In this document: positions 1 through 6,130 of the stretch, in pieces
Numbering within the stretch: position 1 is the first letter of the stretch
Layout of the letters: every line of letters begins with the position of its first letter
Source of the DNA: a virus
Virus record (IMG/VR): IMGVR_UViG_3300030098_004816
Coordinates: 1 to 30,234 of that record
Length of the DNA: 30,234 bases
Reading direction: 5' to 3' (one strand)
Notes under the pieces: generated by a model
What the model saw: only the letters and a program-made list of their open reading frames with translations
Told to the model about the DNA's origin: nothing
Database searches by the model: none
Program-made: the position numbers and the translations under genes

Positions 1-162
1 TCACTTATGCTAGAGGCAATGGTGAGGAAGTGGATCGAGCTGACCTGTGACAGGGGTTACCTTGAAGAGGACGCTGGGGATATCATGGAAAACATCTTCG
101 GGGCATCGTGGTTACGATGCTCTGAGAAGGTGACGGCAATGGCCCAGGGAGGCAAAGAGTAA
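1..162 (+). CDS. Partial unknown phage protein (C-terminal 53 residues)
   Basis: An open frame runs from the first base of the window to a TAA stop; its start lies outside. The visible part has no motif I recognise and contains Cys17 and Cys43 (visible numbering) and several acidic residues. The stop overlaps the next ATG as TAATG, so the two genes are probably translationally coupled. Together with the following four short genes it forms the tail of a plus-strand operon. That it is coding is inferred from the open frame to the edge and the coupled junction; function unknown. Confidence 0.6.
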   Translation, partial: SLMLEAMVRKWIELTCDRGYLEEDAGDIMENIFGASWLRCSEKVTAMAQGGKE

Positions 163-338
163 TGGACGAGAGCAGAAAAGAAATGGTGTTGGGTAGAATC
201 AATAAGAGGATCTCTGATTTACAGGATCAGATTGAAGAGGACGAGCCTATCTATGGGTATAGCCAGCACATTGGCGAATTGTGGGGTGAGGTTAAGGGTC
301 TCAAGAAAGCTGAGCGTTTGATCAGGGGGTATGAATAG
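162..338 (+). CDS. Small charged unknown protein (58 aa)
   Basis: The ATG lies in a TAATG overlap with the upstream stop, and the TAG stop is itself overlapped by the next GTG start (TAGTG). The protein begins MDESRKEMVLGRINKRISDL and is rich in Lys, Arg, Glu and Asp, probably forming a helix or short coiled coil. No family is recognised. The two overlapping junctions, typical of the rest of this genome, are the main reason to call it real despite its length. Confidence 0.6.
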   Translation: MDESRKEMVLGRINKRISDLQDQIEEDEPIYGYSQHIGELWGEVKGLKKAERLIRGYE

Positions 339-535
339 TGAAGTTTAGATTAACGACAACCGTCGAGTACAAGGATGATAATCTCAAGGCTTTGAGGGAT
401 CTCGCTAAGGAATGGGGAATAACTCCGAAAAAATGGCTGGAGATACAGGTTCTCAGGGAAGGCGAGGAGAACGCTCGCCTACAAATAGGGGAAGCTGTTG
501 AATACCTGTTTGAGCAGGATGAATATGATGAGTGA
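338..535 (+). CDS. Small unknown protein (65 aa), GTG start
   Basis: This begins at a GTG that overlaps the preceding TAG stop. The sequence is charged, with a basic middle (residues 23-35) and an acidic end (EQDEYDE). A segment around residues 15-50 (LKALRDLAKEWGITPKKWLE) looks helical and could be a helix-turn-helix-like or ribbon-helix-helix-like fold, but I cannot assign it. A small DNA-binding or regulatory protein would fit the operon; this is only a guess. Confidence 0.6.
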   Translation: MKFRLTTTVEYKDDNLKALRDLAKEWGITPKKWLEIQVLREGEENARLQIGEAVEYLFEQDEYDE

Positions 536-728
536 AGAGGAGCCAGAGTATGTTGTCTGGTGTACGCATTCCAATGATGGTTCGCGTACCACATTCGGGC
601 CGTTCCCTACCAAATACTGTGCGGAACATTTCATCTTGAACTACGGCTTCACAGAGGGGGTATACAACCTCAAGGCCGTACCACTAAACCGAATAGAGAT
701 AAGGATTGATGAGCATGACGTTCACTAA
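528..728 (+). CDS. Small unknown protein (66 aa)
   Basis: The frame is open from 498, but a start at the ATG at 528 (or 525) fits best. AGGA at 516-519 lies 5-8 nt upstream, and the start overlaps the previous gene's stop at 533-535. The product begins MSEEEPEYVVWCTHSNDG and is a compact, mixed-charge, probably beta-rich protein. No motif is recognised and the function is unknown. The reading frame is packed between overlapping neighbours on both sides. Confidence 0.6.
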   Translation: MSEEEPEYVVWCTHSNDGSRTTFGPFPTKYCAEHFILNYGFTEGVYNLKAVPLNRIEIRIDEHDVH

Positions 729-909
729 AGAATTGTTTTTCGTTTCCCTGATCATGGCCTTGATGGCAGTTGTTGGTACAATGGACTATCGGGATGCCGT
801 CGAGGAGCGCAAGCTGTATGATCGTATGGTTTGTGGTCACCACTGGCCCGACTACAAGAGATTGAATCCTGTTTGTGAGGTTGCCGTTGTCACTCCAAGT
901 GACGGCTGA
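715..909 (+). CDS. Small single-pass membrane or exported protein (64 aa)
   Basis: The chosen ATG at 715 is 9 nt downstream of AAGGA (701-705); an in-frame ATG at 709 would be only 3 nt away. Residues 7-22 are hydrophobic (LFFVSLIMALMAVVGT), a probable membrane anchor or signal sequence. A charged helical segment follows, then a short tail with two cysteines (CGHHW and PVCEV). It is the last gene before the terminator at 1014-1049. Small membrane proteins in this position can act in host takeover or exclusion, but nothing here identifies its role. Confidence 0.6.
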   Translation: MTFTKELFFVSLIMALMAVVGTMDYRDAVEERKLYDRMVCGHHWPDYKRLNPVCEVAVVTPSDG

Positions 910-969
910 GCGGAGCCGAAGGCCTATCAAGTTGGCAACGGCTAGTCATAAAGCTTGATAGGCTCCGCT
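886..969 (+). repeat. Cluster of inverted repeats at the end of the left operon
   Basis: GTCACT-CCA-AGTGAC (889-903) is a perfect 6-bp hairpin that extends outward by G-U pairs. A larger imperfect inverted repeat follows: AGCGGAGCC...TATCAAG (909-931) pairs with CTTGATAGGCTCCGCT (954-969), with seven unpaired bases bulged on the left arm. These sit between the last codons of the small membrane protein and the terminator, so the 3' end of the transcript should be strongly folded. A transcript-stabilising structure or a small RNA is possible. Confidence 0.5.
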
Positions 970-975
970 AACTGA

Positions 976-1010
976 GTCACAATCTTAACGTCTAGAGTTA
1001 AAGTCGTGAC
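976..1010. repeat. Imperfect palindrome upstream of the terminator
   Basis: GTCAC at 976 pairs with GTGAC ending at 1010, and CTTAAC pairs with GTTAA around a central GTCTAGA, with a few unpaired bases between the arms. This could be a protein-binding operator or part of a longer folded RNA with the neighbouring inverted repeats. No function can be assigned from sequence alone. Confidence 0.4.
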
Positions 1011-1013
1011 ACT

Positions 1014-1049
1014 AAGCCCCAGAACTCGAAAGGGAACTGGGGCTTTTTT
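1014..1049 (+). terminator. Rho-independent terminator of the left plus-strand operon
   Basis: The perfect 9-bp stem AAGCCCCAG (1014-1022) / CTGGGGCTT (1037-1045) is followed by six Ts (1044-1049). This is a textbook intrinsic terminator. It lies about 100 bp after the last plus-strand gene and ends that operon before the convergent minus-strand module. Confidence 0.88.
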
Positions 1050-1110
1050 ATTGGGGCTCCAATATATAAGACTCTCGCCCTGTTTCTATGGGTGTTTTTT
1101 CAGCCCGCAA

Positions 1111-1132
1111 AATTACACGTTTTCGTGTAATT
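1111..1132. repeat. Perfect AT-rich hairpin
   Basis: AATTACACG (1111-1119) and CGTGTAATT (1124-1132) form a perfect 9-bp stem with a TTTT loop. A run of Ts starts 8 bp further on (from about 1141). It may be an operator, a weak second terminator for read-through from the left operon, or part of an origin; I cannot tell these apart. Confidence 0.5.
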
Positions 1133-1468
1133 ACTACTCGTTTTTTTGTAGCCCATTGGTGGCCTACTATTGGAAAGAAAATAACTAAGGGTATGGCCTT
1201 TGTTTTCTTTCACCTCAGAGATTTTCTAGGGGTCTTCCTACTGCGGTGTTTTTATCACCACTGAAACTCAAAACACTGCTGTTGGGTAGAAAGCTGGTAA
1301 CTGCGTTACGACAGGCGCAAATAACATGGCTATTGGAAATCGTACAAGTTGTCCTCAATTGCTTCTCAAAACCCTCAAAAGTATTCGTTTATTTATTGAA
1401 GCTGCAATAGGCATTGCAGAGGATTCCTATGGGTATACATCACCGGGTAATCCAGGAACCCGGAATCA

Positions 1469-1524
1469 GCGTTGCAAGCGTTGCAAAACTGAAAAACTAA
1501 GAAAACTAAATAACTGGAAAAACT
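1469..1524. repeat. Tandem 9-mers and phased AAAACT array (iteron-like)
   Basis: GCGTTGCAA occurs twice in tandem (1469-1477, 1478-1486). It is followed by four AAAACT hexamers beginning at 1485, 1493, 1502 and 1519, spaced roughly 8-9 bp or twice that. The A-rich strand asymmetry and phasing resemble initiator-binding iterons next to an unwinding element, but no initiator gene is recognised in the window. Confidence 0.4.
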
Positions 1525-1572
1525 GTAGAACTATGCTCAGTGAATGATGCGTTCGGTGGGATTGGTCAACGC

Positions 1573-1599
1573 AAAAAAAAGCGGCCCACGAGGGGCCGC
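1573..1599 (-). terminator. Rho-independent terminator of the primase operon
   Basis: On the minus strand, GCGGCCC pairs perfectly with GGGCCGC (1581-1587 / 1593-1599, 5-nt loop), followed by eight Ts (As at 1573-1580 on the plus strand). It lies about 140 bp downstream of the 162-residue gene and closes the minus-strand module, facing the plus-strand terminator at 1014-1049. Confidence 0.9.
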
Positions 1600-1664
1600 C
1601 AAAATGCCACAAAGGACTTACTTTTACTTCTAGCGTAACAATTGTAGTTCAAAGAGTGGGGGTG

Positions 1665-1728
1665 GGCAAGGGCGGCTGGATGTGTCGATGACGTAAGGGT
1701 TGTCATAGATAAGATGACCGCCCCTGCC
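1665..1728 (-). repeat. Nested inverted repeat in the 3' untranslated region of the primase operon
   Basis: An 11-bp stem with one mismatch is formed by GGCAAGGGCGG (1665-1675) and CCGCCCCTGCC (1718-1728). Inside its loop, ATGAC (1688-1692) pairs with GTCAT (1702-1706). The element starts 9 bp after the stop of the 162-residue gene and precedes the terminator, so it would be transcribed as a two-level hairpin. It may be a stabilising 3' structure or a small RNA. Confidence 0.5.
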
Positions 1729-1737
1729 AAATACAGT

Positions 1738-2226
1738 TTAATCTCTAGTAAGCACTGCTGACAAGATATTTATTCTGTCTTGGTTATCTGTCCACTCGTC
1801 TTCGATCACATGGCGATATAAGACTTCGACTCCTATGTCACCGTGTTTCTTTTGTATGGCTTTGAGAATACCTCGCAACCTCATAAGGCCGCTGGTCATC
1901 ATCTCAGGCTTGCCCCCCTCACTTACAACCGCCTCCATGTTGGGAGACTTGATGTACACGTTGGCAGACTGAGCGATGCCAAGGATGCGCTCTGCCTCTT
2001 TGTGCTGGTCGGTATCTATATGATCATCTAATAATAGTTTATCAACGAATAGTTGGTCTTTGATTCTTAGTCTTAGGAAGCCGTTGTCTGCATCCTCGAA
2101 CCCAACGGAATGCTTTTTGTGCAGCTCCCGACTTCCTATCTCGTTTACTAGAGGCTCAGAGCCAGTCATCTTCTGTCTCTTGGTAGCTTCTGCTGGAGAG
2201 GCTTGACGGGATTTGGATGTTGCCAT
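1738..2226 (-). CDS. Unknown protein downstream of the primase-helicase (162 aa)
   Basis: This open frame starts inside the 3' end of the primase-helicase gene. The ATG at 2226 has GGAG about 8 nt upstream and gives a 71-bp overlap. The alternative ATG at 2169 (MTGSEPLV) would reduce the overlap to 14 bp. The first 19 residues are basic and low in complexity. The rest is mixed helix and strand, with no motif I recognise. Position as the last gene of the primase operon, before a strong terminator, suggests an early or replication role; this is inference. The start is uncertain, the coding call is firm. Confidence 0.75.
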   Translation of the reverse strand: MATSKSRQASPAEATKRQKMTGSEPLVNEIGSRELHKKHSVGFEDADNGFLRLRIKDQLFVDKLLLDDHIDTDQHKEAERILGIAQSANVYIKSPNMEAVVSEGGKPEMMTSGLMRLRGILKAIQKKHGDIGVEVLYRHVIEDEWTDNQDRINILSAVLTRD

Positions 2227-3946
2227 AGGTAGGCTCCGAATATCGGCCGCTGTTTACATCATAATCCAAGGTGGTCTTACCTGTCGATCCGATCCATTTG
2301 AAGCGAACCTTCCAGCAATGTATCTCTACTTCTTTATTTTTATTCTGATGTACAGTGACACCCAAGTCTGCCTTGGCAAAGAAGCTTGCGCTGCCTGAGA
2401 TGTTCATGCCCTTCGGAACTGCTGTAGTGCCTGACTGATCTGTCGGCATCTTGCTGGGGTGGGCTATGAACCATATGTGAATGTCGTTGGCTCTGGCGAA
2501 GCTCACCAGCCGTGTGAGCATATCGTTAATCGAGTGATGTTCGTTCTCAGTTTGTGTGGTATTCGCAATGTAGTTGTAGGGATCTATCACCAACCCCCTG
2601 ACACCCATACGCATCACCGCCTGCTGCGCTCTATCGAGTATCGAATCTATCGTAGCAATCTCACCTGATCTCTGCTCTAAAAACATCCAGTGTTCTTGTA
2701 TGTAATCGAGTGCGTCTTTGTATTCCTGCTTGGTCATGCGATCAGGCTTGCCGTCAAAGAAAGATTTGCCTTGTATCTTCTCCGCCAACTTGGCAACGTG
2801 CAGCGGTGGCGGATTCTCGAAGCTGGCAACCGCGAACTTCCAGTCATACTTTTCCGCTAGGTTAACCATTATCTGGTCAATAAACTCCGACTTGCCTGAT
2901 CCTGGGACTCCAGTAACCACACTGAGTTGACCTTGTACAATAGTGAAGAGATCGTCTACCGCCTTGATCCCTGTGCTCAAACCCCCGACAACTCCGTTGT
3001 CATACAGGTGGTTCACTTCACTTCGATAGTCAGCCACAGTGTATACACCTTCCAGCGGCATTGGCTCTGCGGATTCAATCAACTGACGCACACCGCCCTC
3101 GCCATGCTTTAGCAATACATCGTTGGGATCTTTACATCCCTCTGGGTATACAACTTCGTGACACTTAGCTCGCCCAATCCTGCGAGCAAGCTCCTCACGC
3201 AGAGCCTCGCCAGCTTCATCGTGGTCAACGGCGATCACTATTTGCTCGGCATCTTTCAATACATCCTTCGCTTCCCAAACGTAATTAAACTTGTTGTCCT
3301 CACGAGGATCGATTCTCTTATTACTTACACGCTGCGGTGCGCCGTTAGGAACAGATAAGATAAATATTTCATCGTCAATAATAGAAGTAGCGATGCTCAG
3401 ACAATCTATTTCACCCTCAGTAATCACAATTTTTTTCGTAGCGTGGGAGGCCCGCGCAAGATCTACCCCCCAAAATATCCTAGCGGCCCCATCCTGTGTG
3501 AATCTCTTATCTCCAAGCGGCCTCCACTTCACAGCCTCTTTGTTACCGTAAACAAAACCTATCGCTGGAACTTCCCCAGCTTCGAGATCACCATGCGCTC
3601 TGAAGTATTTATTACCCACAACAATGTCATAGCGATCCCTTACTTTGTGATAAGTAATACCCCGACTCTTCAGATACAAAGCAAGTCTAGCGTTCTCATC
3701 CTGATCATCAGACTTTTTAGGCATGGATATCGCCGTTACCTTGGGGCGATACTTATTTGCATCTCTATCTCTGTGAAGCCCACTGATCTCACAGTGGTGG
3801 CACTTGTACAATAGGCCGTCAGTTTCTACGGTAACCGCCAGTGTGCGGTCTGTTTTTTTCTTCCTCTCTGGGGTGCAAACTGGACAGATATATCTGCCCG
3901 TTTGATCTACCGTAGATAAAAAAGTTTCTAGAATGTCTTGCGCCAT
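2156..3946 (-). CDS. Bifunctional DNA primase-helicase (T7 gp4 / Twinkle type)
   Basis: Unwinds the replication fork and synthesises RNA primers. The N-terminal zinc-binding module has Cys21, Cys24, Cys49 and Cys52. The TOPRIM primase core shows Glu177 in TEGE and Asp241/Asp243 in VDHDEAG. The C-terminal RecA/DnaB-like helicase has Walker A GVPGSGKS (346-353), Walker B LVIDP (452-456) and the motif WFIAHPSK (492-499). Length (596 aa) is close to T7 gp4 (566 aa). The C-terminus ends EDDWL, an acidic tail with an aromatic residue. In T7 gp4 a comparable tail contacts the DNA polymerase; the same four residues end the SSB-like protein at 7231-7566. AGGGG lies about 8 nt upstream of the ATG. An operator-like repeat cluster precedes the gene. 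Confidence 0.95.
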   Translation of the reverse strand: MAQDILETFLSTVDQTGRYICPVCTPERKKKTDRTLAVTVETDGLLYKCHHCEISGLHRDRDANKYRPKVTAISMPKKSDDQDENARLALYLKSRGITYHKVRDRYDIVVGNKYFRAHGDLEAGEVPAIGFVYGNKEAVKWRPLGDKRFTQDGAARIFWGVDLARASHATKKIVITEGEIDCLSIATSIIDDEIFILSVPNGAPQRVSNKRIDPREDNKFNYVWEAKDVLKDAEQIVIAVDHDEAGEALREELARRIGRAKCHEVVYPEGCKDPNDVLLKHGEGGVRQLIESAEPMPLEGVYTVADYRSEVNHLYDNGVVGGLSTGIKAVDDLFTIVQGQLSVVTGVPGSGKSEFIDQIMVNLAEKYDWKFAVASFENPPPLHVAKLAEKIQGKSFFDGKPDRMTKQEYKDALDYIQEHWMFLEQRSGEIATIDSILDRAQQAVMRMGVRGLVIDPYNYIANTTQTENEHHSINDMLTRLVSFARANDIHIWFIAHPSKMPTDQSGTTAVPKGMNISGSASFFAKADLGVTVHQNKNKEVEIHCWKVRFKWIGSTGKTTLDYDVNSGRYSEPTYGNIQIPSSLSSRSYQETEDDWL

Positions 3947-3976
3947 CGATGATCCCCTGATAGTTTTCTGTTTATC

Positions 3977-4041
3977 CTAAGTAGTCTACTTAGACTAAGT
4001 AGTCTTCTTTCCTAATAAATAAGAGATCACTTAGATAAGTG
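3977..4041. promoter_or_regulatory. Operator-like repeat cluster upstream of the primase gene
   Basis: CTAAGTAGTCT is repeated at 3977-3987 and 3995-4005, an 18-bp period. CTAAGTAG-T-CTACTTAG (3977-3993) is a perfect 8-bp inverted repeat. A further palindrome, CACTTA-GA-TAAGTG, lies at 4028-4041 over the stop codon of the upstream gene. All share the core ACTTAG/CTAAGT. The position, in an 84-bp gap before the primase-helicase, suits a transcription-factor operator or an RNA hairpin that tunes primase translation. I cannot identify the binding protein. Confidence 0.55.
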
Positions 4042-4276
4042 TCCTCTTAGTCTTTTCGATGATCTCTTTGATCATCTTCTCCCGACGAACTCCTTTCTCC
4101 CTCAAAGCTTCAAACACACTCTCCCTGAGCTTCTCTGGGTTGATCTGAGCGCCCTCGCAAAAACCCCTATGTTCACCCCTCTGGAAGTAGAAAATCGCGT
4201 TGACACGATTGTCCTGCGACTCCCCATACAAATCCTTGAGCATTCTGACGAACTCTGACTTAGCGAGGTCTGTCAT
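4031..4276 (-). CDS. Small charged unknown protein (81 aa)
   Basis: This gene lies between the resolvase and the primase and overlaps the resolvase 3' end by 17 bp. CGGGA lies about 6 nt upstream of its ATG. It has a basic C-terminal helix (residues 58-79, rich in Lys, Arg and Glu) and a middle segment NAIFYFQRGEHRGFCEG. No family is recognised. Location implies a role in DNA metabolism, but that is inference only. Confidence 0.65.
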   Translation of the reverse strand: MTDLAKSEFVRMLKDLYGESQDNRVNAIFYFQRGEHRGFCEGAQINPEKLRESVFEALREKGVRREKMIKEIIEKTKRTLI

Positions 4277-4628
4277 CTGCTGTCCCGATATAGATCTCTG
4301 ACCTGGGATTCTCTTTATCGAGACCCCAGCGAATCCATTTCTCTTTCACCTGTCGATCATTCTTGTAGATATAACCCTGCATACAATCGAGTATCACCGA
4401 CTCGTCCAAGTCAGGTCTGCGACTCGCGTAGAAGATAGTCATGTCTACCCACAGATCCCCCTCAAGCATATCGTCTTCTAGGTTTGGGCATTGCTGAGCA
4501 AAGGTCTTCACATACTCTCTAGCCTTTTTCGATTTGATGAATGCAGGACGGCCTTTGATTGTGACAAGCTGGCGGCTGTTCGCTTTACTTGCAGGCTCCC
4601 CTTTTATTTCAAATCTAAGACTTGTCAT
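4260..4628 (-). CDS. rusA-like: RusA-like Holliday junction resolvase
   Basis: Members of this family are dimeric nucleases that cut four-way DNA junctions in phage recombination and in clearing branched DNA before packaging. The N-terminus has the typical GEPASKANSRQ stretch. The catalytic region is RRPDLDESVILDCMQGYIY followed by KNDRQV. Asp73, Asp75 and Asp91 line up with Asp70, Asp72 and Asp91 of E. coli RusA. Length (122 aa) is normal for the family. The lysine that usually follows the Asp pair appears as Glu76 or is shifted. AAGGA sits 6 nt before the ATG. It is the first gene of the minus-strand early operon, divergent from the exonuclease operon. Confidence 0.85.
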   Translation of the reverse strand: MTSLRFEIKGEPASKANSRQLVTIKGRPAFIKSKKAREYVKTFAQQCPNLEDDMLEGDLWVDMTIFYASRRPDLDESVILDCMQGYIYKNDRQVKEKWIRWGLDKENPRSEIYIGTADDRPR

Positions 4629-4735
4629 GTTTATCCTTTGGATGTATCTTGCATGGTAAACGACAAACGTGCAACACTAAATGAGTAAGATGGGACGGTA
4701 CATTATAAACGCTGAAGAGAAAGGAGATCTCGAAT
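4629..4735. promoter_or_regulatory. Divergent promoter region between the two early operons
   Basis: This 107-bp gap separates the RusA-like gene (minus) from the plus-strand early operon, so it should hold promoters for both. A TATAAA at 4704-4709 (or CATTAT at 4701-4706) could be a -10 for the plus operon, but I see no good -35, so a phage-modified or phage-specific promoter is possible. A strong Shine-Dalgarno, AAGGAG (4721-4726), lies 9 nt before the ATG at 4736. Confidence 0.5.
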
Positions 4736-5023
4736 ATGACGAGCGAAGAAGACGGTATATTGATCGAAGATGTCGGTCTGCCGCCAAAAATAAAACCAGA
4801 AAAACTACCAGAGGGATTGAACGAAACGCTCCTGACAATGGACGTTGGCAATAGTTTTTTCCTGCAGACAGACAATGATCAGCATTCTGCCCGAAAAATC
4901 GGTGCTCTGCGAGAACGCATCAAGCGATTTGGAATCAAACACCCAGAAAGAAAATACTCCATCTGGAAGGAAGAAGATGGTGTCAGGGTCTACAGGGTAG
5001 AGGACGATGCCGATTACCAATAA
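4736..5023 (+). CDS. Small unknown protein (95 aa), paralog of the 8257-8535 product
   Basis: First gene of the plus-strand early operon, with AAGGAG 9 nt upstream. It shares a clear pattern with the 92-residue protein at 8257-8535: a proline-rich start, then LxxMDVGxS followed by hydrophobic residues, then a charged helix with Ala and Arg, Gly-x-Lys, and finally EDGxRVxxxE. This suggests one small fold used twice. MDVGDS-type proteins are, as I recall, common in marine phages, without known function. The order suggests a small regulatory or nucleic-acid-binding protein; that is speculative. Confidence 0.75.
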   Translation: MTSEEDGILIEDVGLPPKIKPEKLPEGLNETLLTMDVGNSFFLQTDNDQHSARKIGALRERIKRFGIKHPERKYSIWKEEDGVRVYRVEDDADYQ

Positions 5024-5876
5024 CCACAGACTGCCTGACTTCGTTGTCGATGCATTGACGTATGACACTTACAGTCGGGGTGAATCTGATATCTCAGTTA
5101 CCCAACTAATAGATAGCCCAAGGGTATCTCTCCTGCAGGCAGAACACGCAGATAAAATAGACAGGGACGCTGTTGATTTTCTCTGGTCTCGCTTTGGCAC
5201 GAGTGTCCACGAGATGTTTGAGAAGAGTGTCAGTGATGACGAGTATGTGACGGAAGAGAGGTTGTTTCACAAGATAGATGATTGGACTATCAGTGGAGCT
5301 ATCGATCTACAGCACATACACAAAGACGGTATCGCAGTTGCAGACTACAAGGTAACGAGTGTCTGGTCTGTCATATTCGACAAACAGGAGTGGCACAAAC
5401 AACTGAACTGCTATGCCTGGTTAGTTCGTAAAGCCAAGCAAGTATCGGTAAAGTCGTTAAGTATTGTGGCGATTCTGAGAGATTGGAACCGCCGTAAGTC
5501 TGAAGAGTCTGCAGATTATCCTGAGTCACCAATAACTATAGTCAACATACCCATGTGGTCTGAGTCTGATCAGGATCAGTATGTATTCGACAGGCTGAAC
5601 GAGCATCAGTTGGCATACTTTCAATCTGTGTCTGGTGGCGATTTGCCAGAGTGCAGCGACGAGGAGCGTTGGAAAAAAAGCGACAAGTACGCAGTGATGG
5701 GTACTGGCAAGAGGGCCATCAGAGTGCTCAACAGTCTGGAAGAAGCAGAGGAGTATTCATCTGCGCTCGATCAGAAGACAAGAGTCGAGCACAGGGTTGG
5801 AGAATCTACACGCTGTATCCAGAACTGGTGCAACGTCAATGAATGGTGTGATCAATACCAAGGGGGAAACGTATGA
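5007..5876 (+). CDS. PD-(D/E)XK nuclease, RecB/Cas4-like exonuclease
   Basis: Likely a 5'-3' exonuclease that produces single strands for annealing. Core motifs are visible: His68 in TSVHEMFE, Asp100 in GAID, the active-site pair Asp113-x-Lys115 in VADYKV, and the Gln132/Tyr136 helix KQLNCYAWL. The C-terminus carries Cys270, Cys275 and Cys281, spaced as in the iron-sulfur cluster of Cas4/AddB-type nucleases. I do not see the usual N-terminal fourth cysteine, so a cluster is uncertain. The start overlaps the previous gene by 17 bp. With the annealing-type protein at 6426-7238 it resembles a phage exonuclease/annealase pair. Cas4 is used only as a structural comparison; no CRISPR genes are present. 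Confidence 0.85.
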   Translation: MPITNNHRLPDFVVDALTYDTYSRGESDISVTQLIDSPRVSLLQAEHADKIDRDAVDFLWSRFGTSVHEMFEKSVSDDEYVTEERLFHKIDDWTISGAIDLQHIHKDGIAVADYKVTSVWSVIFDKQEWHKQLNCYAWLVRKAKQVSVKSLSIVAILRDWNRRKSEESADYPESPITIVNIPMWSESDQDQYVFDRLNEHQLAYFQSVSGGDLPECSDEERWKKSDKYAVMGTGKRAIRVLNSLEEAEEYSSALDQKTRVEHRVGESTRCIQNWCNVNEWCDQYQGGNV

Positions 5877-6130
5877 GAACAATGGAAGTAGTTGTTACTT
5901 ACAGTGACGAGAACGGCAAGCACAACTCCAAAGTCTTTCAAGGCATCACGCTGGAGAAGGTCTTCGAGTTAAATATTCTGCAGCAAATAATTGCAGATCA
6001 GAATGCTGATAACCGCATGAGGTTGTACGGCATATCGATAACCAGCGAACCGATTCTTGTGGATAAACTGGAAGAGCACGTTGAGTATCTTGGTGGCGGT
6101 CAATATGAAAAGAAGGGGAAGATTCTATGA
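5873..6130 (+). CDS. Unknown small protein (85 aa)
   Basis: The ATG overlaps the exonuclease stop as ATGA, so translation is probably coupled. The product looks like a small alpha/beta protein: a beta-rich start (MEVVVTYSDENGKHNSKVF), a helix near residues 35-48, then another strand region. No motif is recognised. Position between exonuclease and annealing protein suggests a recombination accessory, without direct evidence. Confidence 0.7.
   Translation: MRTMEVVVTYSDENGKHNSKVFQGITLEKVFELNILQQIIADQNADNRMRLYGISITSEPILVDKLEEHVEYLGGGQYEKKGKIL

Larger units (their letters stand above)
1050..1737. other. Long convergent non-coding region
   Basis: About 690 bp holds no gene I can support in an otherwise nearly gap-free genome. 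It contains a perfect AT-rich hairpin (1111-1132), short inverted repeats GTAAC-TGC-GTTAC (1297-1309) and CTGCAAT-AGGC-ATTGCAG (1402-1419), a CCGGGT/ACCCGG hairpin (1443-1463), tandem GCGTTGCAA repeats and four AAAACT hexamers (1469-1524). A minus-strand terminator (1573-1599) and a nested stem (1665-1728) complete it. A replication origin, small RNA genes or a packaging-related site are all possible. The short open frames inside (1006-1188, 1326-1547) look non-coding. Confidence 0.6.

Noticed and set aside
322-594. 90-codon minus-strand open frame
   Set aside because: Antisense to two packed plus-strand genes with good overlaps; Ser/Arg-rich composition typical of a shadow frame.
889-1049. 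Possible tRNA or tmRNA in the folded region
   Set aside because: No T-loop consensus, anticodon arm or CCA-end geometry could be matched to the inverted repeats.
1111-1132. Attachment site or integration core
   Set aside because: No integrase or excisionase in the window and no second copy seen.
1006-1188. 60-codon plus-strand open frame over the terminator
   Set aside because: It runs through the intrinsic terminator and AT-rich hairpin, has no Shine-Dalgarno and no protein-like composition.
1326-1547. 73-codon plus-strand open frame with CKRCKTEK
   Set aside because: Poor ribosome-binding context, and it contains the tandem repeats and iteron-like array; no conserved-looking pattern. A small real gene cannot be fully excluded.
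5007-5876. CRISPR-associated Cas4
   Set aside because: Only the nuclease fold and cysteine pattern are shared; no repeats, Cas1 or Cas2 are present, and context is phage recombination.
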